A stretch of 64,000 nucleotides of DNA from Nematopogon swammerdamellus (taxonomy: Eukaryota; Arthropoda; Insecta; Lepidoptera; Adelidae): contig OX336345.1 in the NCBI GenBank assembly GCA_946902875.1, positions 6,045,395 through 6,109,394 on the forward strand, in the 5' to 3' direction. Shown here piece by piece: positions 1-11,231 of the stretch. The notes beneath the pieces are model-generated. The model did no database searches. It was not told where the DNA came from and saw nothing but the letters and a program-made list of their open reading frames with translations. Made by a program: the position numbers and the translations under genes. Every line of letters begins with the position of its first letter. Position 1 is the stretch's first letter.

Positions 1-149
1 CGAGCGATGTTAATCAAATCGTGTTTTCAAAAATCTATAGATCGGCGCTGATATGTAGATGAAGCTTTTATTAAAACTGAATCTGTCAGGTAAGTAATAT
101 TGGCGGTACACTTCTTGAAATTCGAGTCAGAGGCAGTCTCACATCACCT
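1..149 (+). repeat. Dispersed direct repeat X, copy 1
   Basis: Nearly the same sequence recurs in the same orientation at 37,846-37,994. Both begin 'cgagcgatgttaatcaaat' and include 'gtcaggtaagtaatattggc'. They differ by scattered substitutions and small indels. No ORF, poly-A tail or inverted termini are visible, so the family is unclassified. The left edge may continue outside the window. Confidence 0.75.
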
Positions 150-484
150 TAACGCCGAAGCGAAACAGCACTTAGCCAAATGAGATAGCGACATTTGTTT
201 GTTTTCAAGCGGTCATTATATGTAAATTTGTAAATCGTGATGATGGTTAGACAGATAGCTGACTGAGCGCGGTCGCGAAACTCACGGAATGATAATTGTT
301 GAAATTACCCCGGAGCCGAAACTGCAGGCTAGCGGTGGCGTGTGGGTGACGCCGAGTTACCCATGTCTGCGGGCGGCGAGGCGCGGGGCTTTGCATTACT
401 CTGCAACTACCTAGCGACGAGCGACCCGCAACTGCGACTATCGCTAGTACCAACCATACACACAGAGAACAACCTTCACACTTT

Positions 485-962
485 GATTATTCCCGTCTGG
501 TGGGAGACCCGAAACTGACTGATGATCTGGAGTCCCTCAGTCACAGACGATTTGTAGGGTCACTCAGTCTGTTCTACAGGTACTATCATGGACGCTGCTC
601 GGAGGAACTTCCTTCCCTTACTCCTTGCCATCCAACCTATCTTCGCAGCACTCGCCGCAGATAAACTGAGCACCCTTTTGATGTTGACATTGGTCTTTTG
701 AGAACCCATCGGTTCTCAAAATCGTTTCTCTGTCGCACCGCTAGGGTGTGGAACTGCCGGCGAGTGTGTTTCCCGAATCCTTTAACCTGGGTGTCTTCAA
801 ACGTCGTATTAACGGGCTAGACAGCCTAGCAACAGTCCGCAAATCTGCTGACATGGCGCCTCACTGAGCGTGGTTTCGCGAAGAGAGGGGTTTTTGGCTC
901 TGTCGACTGTACCATTGATCTCTCGACACAGCTACCTATGTTGGTTTACATAAAAAAACAAA
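485..962 (+). pseudogene. Non-LTR retrotransposon 3' end with RT C-terminal remnant (LINE-E copy 1)
   Basis: The frame from 485 reads as the C-terminal tail typical of CR1/Jockey-type reverse transcriptase ORFs: a 'SHRRFVGSLSLFYRYYHGRC' segment, then a TAA at 662-664, then 'SKSFLCRTARVWN' before the frame is lost near 750. The remaining 3' part (gcgcctcactgagcgtgg, then 'tggtttacat' and an A-rich end near 950) recurs at 10,682-10,900 (-), 23,562-23,806 (+) and 59,950-60,170 (-), which defines the family's 3' end. Only the last part of the ORF is present, as expected for a 5'-truncated insertion. The in-frame stop and the frameshift make it non-functional. Clade assignment is by recognition of the motif only. 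Confidence 0.7.
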
Positions 963-1033
963 CAAAAATTCAGCACAACAGCGATTACTCTCATACACCC
1001 CGACTGTCGGAATACAGCGTGTTAGTATTACTA

Positions 1034-1101
1034 CAGCCTCCAACGGTCGAGCGGTCACGACGGATAGTCGACCGACCGCATCACTGAGCTACCGAGGCTG
1101 A
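1034..1101 (-). repeat. SINE-A head fragment
   Basis: The reverse complement contains 'tcagcctcggtagctcagtg' followed by 'cggtcggtcgac' and ends with 'gttggaggctg'. This is the SINE-A head with its 5S-like middle section mostly missing. A fragment resembling 'gattactctg..cccgac..tcgggatacagcg' (family C, compare 52,790-52,832) lies just before it at about 1,000-1,026. Confidence 0.7.
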
Positions 1102-1474
1102 AATTTTGCAATGGTCAAAATTTGGGGCTCCCCATACAAGAAACGTGTCTTTTCAAAATACTCCTGTGTCCGCCCGCTCGTCATAGAGGTTTTTTTCGAA
1201 AACTAAGCACCGTAAAAACTTGAAATTGTGTTTAATAATGATAGATCTTGATTACGAGCACATATATCGCCAGATGAATTTTTTTCGGAATAGCAAAGCA
1301 ATGTCTACTACAATTCAAGACTATTCATCAATAGCCGCCCACCCTGATCGATTTCTAGGCCAAAGAATTAATTTGTCTTTTGCGGAAACACATCTGTTAT
1401 TGTATTCCTTTCATTGTCACACTTGAAGGATTTCTTTGAGCAAGCCCACTGAAATTAACGTAACAGACGTAGAC
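1102..1474. other. No gene recognised
   Basis: AT-rich sequence. A short stretch near 1,115-1,135 resembles part of the 'ccggccaagtgcgagtcg' repeat family ('cttgtatggggagcccc' on the minus strand). I see no supported coding region. Confidence 0.4.
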
Positions 1475-1752
1475 ACATGGGAATGATGTAGGAATTATTT
1501 AAGATTTATGTAGAAATCACGTAGGAATTATGTAGGAATTATGTAGAAATAATGTAGGAATTATGTAGAAATGATGTAGGAATTATATGTAGGAATTACG
1601 TAGGAATTTAGTAGGGTTTATGTAGGTAAATAAATTAAATGTCTTAATATCAAAGACACGTGGGAATATAATGTAGGAATTTAGTAGAAATCATGTAGAA
1701 ATTTAGTAGGATTTATGTAGGTAAATTAATTAAATGTCTTAATATCAAAGGA
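1475..1752 (+). repeat. Degenerate minisatellite of 'atgtaggaatt'-type units
   Basis: About twenty short imperfect units of the form (atg)tagRaatt follow one another. A larger duplication is superimposed: the stretch ending 'gtaaatDaattaaatgtctt' plus 'aatatcaaag' occurs twice, ending near 1,651 and 1,751, each time preceded by 'tttagtagg.tttatgtagg'. Confidence 0.85.
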
Positions 1753-2054
1753 GCGTAGAGAATACGCAGGCGCCTTTGTAGTTGCACAATATTATAATGT
1801 GTTTCTCAGTAGCGTACTGTGCAACGGAGATGCCATGCCGGATACTAGAGAGTCGGGTCCTACGTCGCATGAGATCAGCCGACCGATATTCCGCTCACTT
1901 CATATTTCATAATGGTGACGGCAAACGGTACGAGAGGAGGAGAGAAACAATGTTTTTATTTTATAGAGAACCGACATGAGTGACTGTGCGCAACGATCAC
2001 TCGAATGAAGACGAGACAGTCAGACACAGCCCATAACCATAACCAATTCCTATG

Positions 2055-2361
2055 TCAGCCTCGGTAACCCAGTGGTGCGGTCGGTCGACCGTTATTAAGC
2101 ACATCTGGGCGCGGTCAGTACTTGCATGGGTGACCGTTCGACCGTTGGAGGCTGACTGTGGTTCGGATTCCACGTAAAACTGTCGATCCCTTCCCTTCTT
2201 ATCTTACTCGGTGGTAGGGTTTATTCCGCCCGGGTTGATACCACCGCACTGAATGAAACGTCGTTCGAAACTGCTGTGTAAATAGTTCGTGTTTTCCGTC
2301 CAGTTCAGTGTAGCCGACATAAAATGAAGGGAAGCACGACATGGCACCTAGACACGCAGCT
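2055..2361 (+). repeat. SINE-A, 3'-truncated
   Basis: It starts with the full SINE-A head: tRNA-like A box 'taacccagtgg' (consensus tagctcagtgg), 5S-like 'ggtcagtacttgcatgggtg', the closing 'ggaggctga' and the B-box-like 'ggttcggattcc'. The shared core follows. It stops after 'gacatggcacctag', so the tail and poly-A are missing. Confidence 0.85.
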
Positions 2362-2840
2362 TTCAAAAATGTGTGTGCATGAGGGCTAAATTTTTATTTC
2401 AGCACGGCTTCTTTTTCAGCTGTATTTCGGTGGATGTTATCTATATCACTTTATTTACGTAAATTTAAATTTAGCTTGCTTCGAGACTGCTATTAGCTGC
2501 TCAACCAATGTAAACGTTTTAGTAAATATGGTTTTTGCTTAATTTAAATTTGTGGCTTTTCACCATGAAAATTAGTAGTATGTTATAAAATAATTTATAA
2601 TATGTACTTAAAGTTAGTCCAATTCAAATGTATGTAATCGTTTTATTTGCAATATTTCAGTGCGAGTTGCTGAAGGTGAACACGATGCAAGAATGATGGA
2701 ACACGATGTTTAAATAGTAAATTAAAATATAGTTATGTAGGCACGGCCACTTAACAACACGTGCACTTAATTTATTGAATGTTAATACCATAGATATTTG
2801 AATGTTAGCATTTTCATAGCACTTATACAGATCAATATGT
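2362..2840. other. AT-rich interval, no gene recognised
   Basis: Low-complexity AT-rich DNA with no repeat family or coding signal that I can support. Confidence 0.4.
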
Positions 2841-2918
2841 TCACCCAGTTCTTGTGGGCTGACATCACGGATGTTGTAGGTGATGTAGCCAACCGTGTCA
2901 GTTTCCATAAAAAAATAA
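2841..2918 (+). repeat. SINE-A 3' end fragment
   Basis: Contains 'gggctgacatcacggatgtt', 'gatgtagccaaccgtgtcag' and 'tttccat' followed by a run of A: the diagnostic 3' tail of SINE-A. Confidence 0.8.
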
Positions 2919-2984
2919 ATACTAAGTTTTAATTACGTTAACTATGTCTACGCAAAAAATAAAAAATATTAAGTCTACGATATA

Positions 2985-3088
2985 TAGTGGATGGATGAGA
3001 AGAGCGGAAGACCGCGTGTGGTGGCGTGCCTTGGGAGAGGCCTATGTCCAGCAGTGGACCGATACAGGCTGATGATGATGATGATGAT
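2985..3088 (+). mobile_element. RTE-type non-LTR retrotransposon 3' terminus
   Basis: Carries 'gagcggaagaccgcgtgtgg' and 'ttgggagaggcctatgtcca', then 'gcagtggac', 'aggctgatgatgatgatgat'. The conserved 3' end with a (GAT)n tail instead of poly-A is characteristic of RTE-clade LINEs in Lepidoptera (recognised, not searched). Only the last 100 bp are present. Confidence 0.65.
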
Positions 3089-3196
3089 ATCCATAAAAAA
3101 AAATATAATAAAATACAAAAAACGTAGGGTTCAGTCGTTCAGTGTGTCTCCACTTTGAGTTCTTTGAGCTGAGAGTGACTGTAGAGCGGGAGAGGA

Positions 3197-3215
3197 GGGG
3201 GGGGGGGGGGGGGGG
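3197..3215 (+). repeat. Homopolymer G19 tract
   Basis: Nineteen consecutive G directly readable, inside a purine-rich stretch. It has G-quadruplex potential and is a likely sequencing-error site. Confidence 0.9.
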
Positions 3216-3492
3216 CGAGGCGGAGCGGGACGCGGCTGCTACGGCGCGACGCATTCAATCTGAAGCACTGTAACTATTCGCTAAGGACTCGATAAATTTT
3301 CAATTAAGAGCGTATTGTTCTTACTCCCCCTACTACTCCACCCCCTCCCTCCCCGTACACGTAGCGTCGCCGCCGCCCCCACCTTCTCCCCGCTTCCGTC
3401 ATTCACAGAGCACATTCGTTCGACTACTAAACTCGAACAAAGAAAGAAAAAAAGAAAAAAAATAGTTTATTGGATCAAAATTTAATTTTACA

Positions 3493-3782
3493 TTTTTTTT
3501 ATGTAATCCGGTATGGGTGTTTGAGTCGGAGGGGCCAAAGTACATGCTCCGGCCAGTCAATATCACCTCCGAGAAGGTAGGTGCCATGCTGGATACTTCC
3601 CTCGATTCTTGGCTGTACTGGACAGGACTAGAGGAGAAAACAACCGAGGCTGCTATGCGACTGTCTTAAATCTAGTACGGTGGGTCGGCTACAATTTGAG
3701 CCTACCACCTAGTAAGGGGCAAGGGAAGGACCCTACAGTTTTACACCGGTTCCGAACGGTGAACCAGCAGGACCAGATGTAG
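3493..3782 (-). repeat. SINE-B, head-truncated
   Basis: On the plus strand it opens with T-run + 'atgtaatccggtatgggtg' and runs through 'ccaatatcacctccgagaag', 'tggctgtactggac' and the shared core 'aaggaccctacagttttaca' to 'gtgaaccagcagg'. The tRNA-like head that should follow is absent. Confidence 0.85.
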
Positions 3783-4855
3783 ATTTATATGTAGGTATGT
3801 ATTTAGAAATAGATTTAAAGGTGTCCTTTTTAAACCCCCTAAAAACGGCTATTTTAAGTGTGGTTTTGAGATTCTTTTTAAATTTTGTTCTTCACCATCT
3901 TGTAGCCCTCGTCAATACACGTCATTTGACACTCTTCCTAAATATTAACGTAGCCTTAAAACTCACGACACCGAATTCGCACTCTCGCTGGAAAACCAGA
4001 GACGATACTGAAGCGATAGAAAAGACATTTTCAATCTATAAAAATATACCCTGCGATGTTTCCTGCCGGTTCTTCTTCGTGGTTGTATTCGAACCGGATA
4101 GAACAAATTGTGACAGTTCGAGTGCAGTCTAACTGCATTCATATGGAATGATCGGAGCGCCGTTACAGATTTTCCGCTTTAGTATCTGCTCCGCCAATAC
4201 TCAGTATTTGAACGTATTCTAACAGAGTCAGACAAAGGCAGCTCCATGAAGCTAATCACAGCCGACCTCTTGACTATAGACTGTAGCCTCCGGGGCGGCC
4301 GGGGCGGCTGAGAGTGAGCGTTCACCCGACTCCAGCCGCGCCGCGCTCCGGGAGCACTAAAGCCTTGAGGCATCGTCAGCCAGAGAATACGCACTCAGTA
4401 GAAAATTATTGAGTGCCAGTTTATATTATTTATTTTTTATTGTATAATTTCATCCATAGTCCACGTGGAAAATTTATTTGATTAGTTTTTCGCAGTCGGG
4501 TTTTATGAAAAACTCAGTTAATTTTTAATATAACTCCTTTTACTTCTAAACCACAAAGTGTGGTATATTTTTGAAATTGCCTTTTCAAGCGCTTGGCAAA
4601 GATACTCCACTCGATGGCTTTTGAAGAAATTATTTTTCAATGTTTGACAATATTATGGCGCACGCCATTTTGAATTTTTCACAAAACATTACTAGCCTGT
4701 ACCTGTAACACACGAACTATCGAGACAAATCCAACAATGGTTCATATAGATGGAAATATTTTATTGGTCCAAACATTTTGTATAGAAAAAACAAGCACCA
4801 TATAAAATTTACAAGAGATTGAAAGGCGAACTTATTCCTTACAGATTTTTTTTAA
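3783..4855. other. No gene; short repeat fragments
   Basis: The 111-codon open frame at 3,797-4,132 shows no recognisable domain and looks fortuitous. The piece around 4,430-4,520 ('ttgtataatttcatccatag', 'gcagtcgggttttatg') matches ends seen at 20,090-20,110 and 53,389-53,405. The piece around 4,740-4,845 ('aggcgaacttattccttaca') resembles the minus-strand tail of a non-LTR element (compare 58,960-59,055). Confidence 0.4.
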
Positions 4856-4930
4856 ATGTAATCCGGTATGGGTGGCTGTGGCGGAGGGTCCAAAGCACAT
4901 GCTCCGACCAGCCAATATCACCTCCGAGAA
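4856..4930 (-). repeat. SINE-B 3' end fragment
   Basis: Plus-strand 'gtaatccggtatgggtggct' through 'ccagccaatatcacctccga' marks the last 75 bp of a minus-oriented SINE-B. Confidence 0.8.
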
Positions 4931-5059
4931 ATTTCCTCCAGTCAACCTTTGGATGTATGAGAGTCGATTAAAGTGAAATGTAATTAGGTATTATGAAAGA
5001 CTTGAATGTGCGAATTTTAAATAAAATATTTAATATATTAATTAGTTTAGGCTCTGTGA

Positions 5060-5140
5060 GTCAACAAACGAATACACAAATACATACATACGCTGCCAAA
5101 ATCATAATCCTCCTTTTGGCTACCCCGCCGTAGCACAGGC
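5060..5140 (-). repeat. Family H fragment ('cccgactacggcgaagc')
   Basis: The reverse complement has 'actacgg..', 'gccaaaaggaggattatgat' and 'tttggcag' followed by gtatgtat repeats. The same arrangement occurs at 61,735-61,880, and a full copy lies at 52,988-53,401. Confidence 0.6.
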
Positions 5141-5656
5141 CGTAGTCTGATCAAAATAAGTAGGTACAAGCATAACTTCAAACTACAGTTCAGTTAAACC
5201 CTCGAGTACAAAACAGCAAAAACTACTTCAGGCTGCCTTCCTGAGAGCAGACAACTTTTAATCTTTATATCTCCGAATACAATCGCCGTTCTGCGCGAGT
5301 GTGGAGCGGTATAACTAGGGTCACCAGACGTCCTGCTTTTGGCGGGACAGCTTTCCTTTTAGGGTACCAGATGTAGCGCTTAAATTACATAGTATGCTGT
5401 GATTTCACTATATGAATGGATGAGAGGCGGTGGCAGCGTCTTTATTTATTTATTTAAAAAAATTTTGAAGTATTTTTATAAAGCCATAACATTAAGTATA
5501 TATGTACAAACAATTTTATACAAGTACATCAATTATGTGGGACGAGTAGAGGAAGTCTATAATGTAATATGGAAGCGCGCGAGGGCCCAGATTGCGATGG
5601 TGGAGGTTCGGCCGAACTACCACAAACATCGTGGGACATGGCCCCACCACGGCGCT

Positions 5657-5960
5657 CTTTTTGACGTGATAACGTCTAATAAATTGATGAACACCGGCTG
5701 CACACACGAAACCGTGTCACGTTCCATCTGAGCCTGTGCGTGTGAGCGAGAGCGCGTAATAAGCGATAGAGAGGCATAATCGGCCCAAGCGTCGGCTTGT
5801 AAAAGTACCAGGGCCGCAGAAAGTAAAAGGAGGTTACTCGTACCATAATATCTGGCCGGTCGGAAAAGATTTTAAATTTAGAATATTCATGAAACAAGGG
5901 TTGTATGACGTTATCACGTAAAACTATCGTCCGTAAACCGACTTTACAGACAACCAATTT
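5657..5960 (+). repeat. Repeat I copy 1 with short palindromic termini
   Basis: Begins 'ttgacgtgataacgtc' and has near its end 'atgacgttatcacgtaaaac', so the two ends carry the inverted motif gacgtgataacgtc. A second copy at 57,872-58,070 matches in the same orientation ('gatgaacaccggctgca', 'gtgtcacgttccatctga', 'gtccgtaaaccgactttaca'). Copy 1 has about 105 bp extra in the middle (about 5,785-5,905). Class is uncertain. Confidence 0.65.
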
Positions 5961-7208
5961 TTTTTAATGAAACGATGGAAACCTTAATTAAATTTTCTAA
6001 CTTTTTGCAAAAAAGTTAAAAAAGTTCTCAAAATAAACACTCGTAGAACGAAAATAGATAAGTTTCAGATGTAGAATGACCCCCTTTCTATTATACCACC
6101 TAATTATTGTAACACCGGATTAATAAAACAATATGTCCCGTTTAAAAGCGTAAAATGTCTGGTCAGATTAGGTGTAACGTACGTAAGTACTTACAACATC
6201 ACAGACGCCGCCGCCGCCGTCGCGCCTCTGCAGCCTCCGCTTCGCGCCGCCCTCAGACAAGACGGTAGTGAAGTGGGCGGCGCTTTAGTGAAAAGTATGA
6301 TGTGGCGATAATTTTCGCGAAGATGAAATCTCTGTGGTAAGCGTGCATTGGCGCGCTTGTTGATCGTTTGTTCAGTGGCGGGGCATGAACTTAATTTGAT
6401 GTGGGCAAGATAAATTATGCGAGGCCCTCTCAATTTTGCCAATACTCAATACATTCAACAACATCATCAAATCGCAATAATACAGACACTGTACTTCACT
6501 GCCTCTGCCCTGCTTTCCCATCTTATGACGAAGGCTTTATAGTAAGGTTTAGTTTGCCTTTGATTAAGTCTAAACATGTTTACTCGGGGTCTCTTTTTTA
6601 ATAGATCTAGCTGAATATTTTTCACGAATGAAAGCTGCATGAACTTTCGAGGCGCGGGGCCCCTCGGGCCGCGAGGCCGTGGGCGGTCGTCCACGTCCCC
6701 CACGCCTTGCGCCGCCTCTGCGTTTGTTCCTTTGTGTATTGCAGGCTGAGGCTTAATCTCATCGCTCTACAAGTCTATACAGTCTACACTGGCTTTATAA
6801 AATACAACGCTCAACGTGTCCTCATAAAACTTCAAAACTACTGAGTTGATTTTGAAGCGGTATTATTATTCTATCGGCCGATATTTGCCGATATACGAGC
6901 CCTGGGAATTTTAATGTAGGAAGGAAAGGAGACGGGGATGTTTGGGCCCGATTGTAATAAAATGAGGAATGGTTAAAAAATATGGTTATATTTTTCTTTA
7001 TCAAACTGTAAAATATCAACTTAATAGTTAATCTAGAAAAGTAGAAAACTTAAAAAAAAACTGTTAAAAAAAAAAGGTTACGATTAAGCTAAATATACAT
7101 GATACATATCATACATACATAGATACATGATCATACATAGATACATGATTTTAAACATTTAAAAATAAAAACACTAGCACCAAATGAATAACTCAATTAA
7201 AGTAATTG
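5961..7208. other. No gene recognised; GC-rich patch and short tandem repeats
   Basis: 6,190-6,270 and 6,640-6,730 are GC-rich with no convincing coding signal. 7,085-7,150 is a short imperfect tandem of 'catacatagatacatgat'. The open frames here are short and in conflicting frames. Confidence 0.4.
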
Positions 7209-7314
7209 CAGGGGAAGCACTGACATGGCACCTAGTTCACCCGGTGTTATGGGCTGACATCACGGATGTTGTAGGTGATGTAGCCAACCGTGTCAGTTTC
7301 CATAAAAAAAAAAA
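7209..7314 (+). repeat. SINE-A 3' end fragment with A-tail
   Basis: 'ggggaagcactgacatggca', 'gtgttatgggctgacatcac' and 'ccaaccgtgtcagtttccat' followed by about 14 A. Confidence 0.85.
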
Positions 7315-8140
7315 AAATATTAAATCCATTACAATTAACATTTTACTATTTAAAAAAAATGAAACATTCACAATAATAAAAGGACGCTAGTATTCATATA
7401 GTCTGTGATAAAAGGAAATAATTTATAAAGAAGAAGAGCTGTCATAGCTGTCCGTTGTATTTTCATTTCATAATATTTACAAAACATAAATAACTAGAAT
7501 TCTGAAAAAGTTTCGATATTATATTGCATTATTTCATTATTTTGAAGCAAACATCAACAGCAAACCTATAGAAGTGAATTTTGAGTGGGTAATAAGCGGT
7601 GGGTCTGGTTACTGCGCCTATGTTATGTCTATAATAGTTAACCTAACTTTTACTAAATCTCTTAAAACTCTGCTCTCAGTTTTCCAAAATCTGCTGAATT
7701 TTCAGTGAAGATTTAATGATATTTAGGCTATTAATGACACTATTTTCATCTTTTTACAATCGGGCCCAAGATTGTATGAAAGCGTATCCGTCTCCTTTAT
7801 GTGACCACGAATTAAGATAATAGTTACTTACCACGATATCTGTCCAACCTAACCTAATCCAACCTAACCTAATCTAACTCTAAGTGGGAGTTGAAATACC
7901 GTCGTTAAGTCTTTCTTATATCTAAATGTAATTTTAACTCCCCTCTTGTCTCTCTACTAATTAATGTACTTAATATATAAGTCTATTATATACATAATAT
8001 ATACATATATGCGTATTAAAGTATTTCTGTAGTATTCGTTTGTACTTTATCATATCGCTTTACAGCTTAATACATTGTCACAAACTATTCTTGCTCGCCT
8101 GCATATATTTCTCCGACATAGCAAAGGTTAGTTAGAATAG
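7315..8140. other. AT-rich interval, no gene recognised
   Basis: A short run at 7,846-7,884 contains 'aacctaacctaat' twice, which resembles degenerate copies of the insect telomere motif (TTAGG on the minus strand), but it is too short to call a telomeric tract. Nothing else is supported. Confidence 0.4.
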
Positions 8141-8310
8141 AATGCCTCAAGGCATAGAGCTCTCCTATTATGCATAATTTGTATAAATTTGTGTTCAATA
8201 AAGAATATATGCATACAGGCCGGCATGGCATTCGCAACCACCGCACACGGGCGTCGTTAGACACCTCATCGGTGCCTCGGCGCCATATACGCTTACAATA
8301 AAAAATTTAA
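8141..8310 (+). mobile_element. Non-LTR 3' tails, including LINE-D 3' end
   Basis: 8,141-8,210 ('aatgcctcaaggcatagagc', then 'gttcaataaagaa') looks like a LINE 3' UTR with an AATAAA signal. 8,245-8,307 ('gggcgtcgttagacacct', 'ggtgcctcggcgcc', 'cttacaataaaaaat') is the LINE-D 3' terminus also seen at 61,678-61,725 and, reversed, at 18,829-18,897, 25,797-25,868 and 28,420-28,482. Confidence 0.55.
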
Positions 8311-9235
8311 AAAACTGAATTCAAAATTGATTAAATTTTTTTTTACGAAACTCTAAGAAGTAATTTTTTATCCAACGCCGCCAATTCCTTGTCACTTGTC
8401 ACCTTGACCGGCTCTCAATCAAATACAAAACGGCGTCCGGCTACATTTAATACCGACGATCCGCTCATTCTAAAATAGCTTCTACTCCGTAAGCGGAGGA
8501 TGTATTTTTCAATGTCTTCGTTGTTGTGCGACAATAGTATGCGTAGTAACATTCGGTCGAATTTAAATAAAAGTGGCGTTAGGTTTGACGCTAGACTCAT
8601 GCGGAGTCGCGTCGTAATGTGTAGAGTTTAGTGGTGACGCGAGGCGCGGCCACAACGTGTCGATTTTGTAATGCGAGTAGCATAGGCGTGTGGAATGTCC
8701 CTGTTTACATCTGCAAAACATTATTGATTTCATATTTTTTTTGACGTGAATTTGATGAAACGTCTTTGGGCTCGTGTAAGGGGGTGCGACTAAAAAAAAT
8801 TAAAACTTTTTTTGTACTTTGCGACGCTTAGTACTCAGCAACCAGACTACGTATAACATTTCTAAATATGTCGGATGAAAGATCCATCTAACGACTTCAA
8901 ATACGTAATACATTTTTATTTTGTCATTCCATCCCTTCTGGCCCAAATCAGCCCTTGAAGTTGGCATGTTTTGAAAAATGCGAAAACACGCAAACTTCAA
9001 ACACTTCTCGCGCTTTAGTCGTTAACGCTGCATAATCGAGACAAACTCTACCGAACAGACAAAGGTTTTACCTTTATTCGATCCTTTAAACAAAACCTTT
9101 TATGTAGCCTAGGTGGAGCAATATGGGCTACCAAAGTAGAAAATTTTTCTTACGAAATTTTTCTTTCAAACTGCTCAAACCTCAAATTCACGAACTAAGT
9201 ATGACGGCTGCATGTGTACATGCAGACTCCCTCAA
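8311..9235. other. No gene recognised
   Basis: Mixed-composition DNA. The 60-70-codon open frames on the minus strand have no recognisable domain and no supporting context. Confidence 0.35.
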
Positions 9236-9672
9236 TTTTTTTATTTATTTTTTTTATGGAGAGCGCGACCTGTGGCATCGTTTCACCTACGAGTAGTTAT
9301 CTAACTATGCCACATTCTGTGATGCACGGGGATTGGGAATGCCATGCCGACCTGACAGGACCCTTTACACGCTCCTTATGAAAAACCCCAGGCTTTACTT
9401 TGGAGGAAATAGAGGAGCAGGGAGTGCGTTCCACATTTTCCCGGTTCTGTGAATAGAAGACCTACAGAACCGGTTGGTATACCTACAGAATCCGTGGTAG
9501 TTCGATTGTATAGGGGAGGGGTCCCCTGGCCAGTACACGTAGTTCGGAGGTCGAATGGTAACGACGGAATCGCGTTAAGCAGGTCCTCCGAACACTCCCC
9601 GTGAAATAGACGATAGTCTTCTTTCATAAAGGCTCTGCATTTACCTTGACGTACGAGGAAGTGTAACACTTT
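9236..9672 (-). pseudogene. LINE-D copy: RT C-terminal remnant plus 3' UTR
   Basis: Read on the minus strand from 9,672, it encodes 'YRLFHGECSEDLLNAIPSLP', then 'FDLRTTCTGQG', and, after a frame change, a 'WNALPAPLFPP'-like segment: the C-terminal end of a CR1/Jockey-like reverse transcriptase. It continues without a break into the LINE-D 3' UTR, ending in the A/T-rich tail at about 9,236-9,260 ('ttttatggagagcgcgac' on the plus strand). It is 5'-truncated with at least one frameshift, so it is dead. Confidence 0.65.
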
Positions 9673-10234
9673 TTTGCCTTTTTGTATACAAACTAATAAT
9701 AACCTGTCTAGTTTTGGAGCAACCCCCTACCCCGCCCCTACCCGCCCCCGCCCGCAGTCACCGTCCGCGCTCACGTCAGCGGTTATTAGAATAATATTGA
9801 CTCACCACTTGTCTCATGTACTCAATGCCCGCACCGTGAGACCCCTATGCACTCACGTGGCGCGCTCCACCCCGCGCTTCCACCTACATCTTACTAGCGT
9901 GACATCGTCGGAGGAGCGACAATGTAGATTCGCTGGGGTTTAGTCAAACAGTACACCACCTCCGCGGTCCCTGGACGCGCATCTCCATATTCCGTCGCCG
10001 GCAGTGCACCGCGATAGCGATAGCGAGGATGTGACAAGGTCGATTTGCAGGAGGTTAGATGGAAAAAACAAAAATTTACCGCTCTGACTGCTGCACTAAA
10101 TGTCTTCACTCAATTCGTGCGCTCCTCCCACGCACGCGGCCTCGCTCTGTCGACTCGAACCTCGTGAAAATGAGATGGCTGCTATCTCCGGACGCGCTTC
10201 AGGCCTACGGCTATTACGCCCTATTACGCGCTTT
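9673..10234. other. Unassigned, partly GC-rich
   Basis: 9,720-9,780 and 9,830-9,900 are C-rich and 10,014-10,026 repeats 'gcgata'. No repeat family or gene is supported. Confidence 0.35.
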
Positions 10235-10650
10235 AAGCGGCGGATGGCCGAGTAAGTGGTTTGGGCATCGGCTTCTCATGCGAGAAGAGGTCCGAGGTTC
10301 GAATCCGTTCGGCGATTACCAATGAGTTGTTCTGAAAAAAAAAATGTACGTGCATACCTACAACTGCTGCTTGACCGTTCGGAACCGGTGTAAAACTGTA
10401 GGTCCCTTCCCTTGCCCCTTACTAGGTGGTAGGCTCAAATTGTAGCCTACTGGGTTGATACCACCGTACTGGATGTACGATGGCCGCATAGCAGCCTCGG
10501 CTGTGTTCTCCTCTAGTCCAGTATAGCCAGCAATCCAGGGAAGCTCCGGTATGGCACCTACCTTCTCTGAGGTGATATTGGCTGGTCGGAGCATGCGCTT
10601 TGGCCCCTCCGACTCAGCCACCCATACAGGATTACATAAACAAAAATAAA
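10235..10650 (+). repeat. SINE-B, full length
   Basis: The head is tRNA-derived: A box 'gatggccgagtaagtggttt' (a 4-bp insertion relative to the other copies' tggccgagtgg), 'catcggcttctcatgcga' and B box 'ggttcgaatcc', which resembles a class II tRNA (Leu/Ser type). Then come a linker 'taccaatgagtt', the shared core 'gtaaaactgtaggtccctt'...'ttactaggtggtagg', the B-specific body and the tail 'ggattacataaacaaaa'. Confidence 0.88.
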
Positions 10651-10681
10651 AAAAGGCCAAAAATTATACGAGTATACATTT

Positions 10682-10900
10682 TTTAAATGTAAACCAGCAT
10701 GGTTGGCTGTGCCGAGAGACCAACGGTGCAGTCGACAGAGCCAAAATCACCTCTCCTCTCGAAAACACGCCCAGTTAGGTGCCATGCCAGCAGATTTGAG
10801 GACTGTTGCTAGACTGTCTAGCCTGTTAATACGACATTTGAAGACACCCAGGTTAACAGATTCGGGAAGCACACTCGCCGGAAGACAGTTTCACACCTAC
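10682..10900 (-). pseudogene. LINE-E 3' end, copy 2
   Basis: The minus-strand sequence matches LINE-E copy 1 (485-962) through the end of the RT ORF and 3' UTR: 'ggtgccatgccagcagattt' and 'aatacgacatttgaagacac' on the plus strand are the reverse complements of copy 1 segments. Only the last part of the element is present. Confidence 0.65.
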
Positions 10901-10924
10901 TATATGTACTTACTCTATTATACT

Positions 10925-11220
10925 TATTTACATACATACATACAACACGCTGTATCCACAAAATGGGGGTAAGCAGAGCAATCGGTGTTGTGCTGCAAGA
11001 ACGCTGGTAAATTACAGCCGACCACCGACCATCACGTTTAGCAAACAAAATATTAGGACAAGACAGCTCTCAAGCAGCAAGTAAAGAACGAAGATCCAAC
11101 TGCTGCAAGACTTGGTGGAAGGACCGTGCCAAAATGAGAGGTGGCTACCTCTCGCCCTTTAGCACCGCAGCTTTTCCCTTAGACGCCTTACACGACATGC
11201 GGATCCGCCTTTCACAATAT
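10925..11220 (+). repeat. Family C repeat, copy 1
   Basis: 'acacgctgtatccacaaaat', 'gggtaagcagag', 'aatcggtgttgtgctgcaag' and 'gctggtaaattacagc' recur at 43,079-43,390 and, shorter, at 13,749-13,800. In the 43-kb copy the family continues directly into the A' head sequence, so the two are related. Unclassified. Confidence 0.6.
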
Positions 11221-11231
11221 GTATCCTCCTT

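Noticed and set aside
3797..4132. 111-codon open frame
   Set aside because: No motif, AT-rich composition, no splice or promoter context.
7846..7884. Interstitial telomeric (TTAGG)n tract
   Set aside because: Only about 40 bp and imperfect; could be chance or another short repeat.
10235..10310. Genuine tRNA-Leu/Ser gene
   Set aside because: Good A and B boxes, but a 4-bp insertion in the D-arm region, no acceptor pairing, and it continues into a SINE-B body; other copies show the same arrangement.
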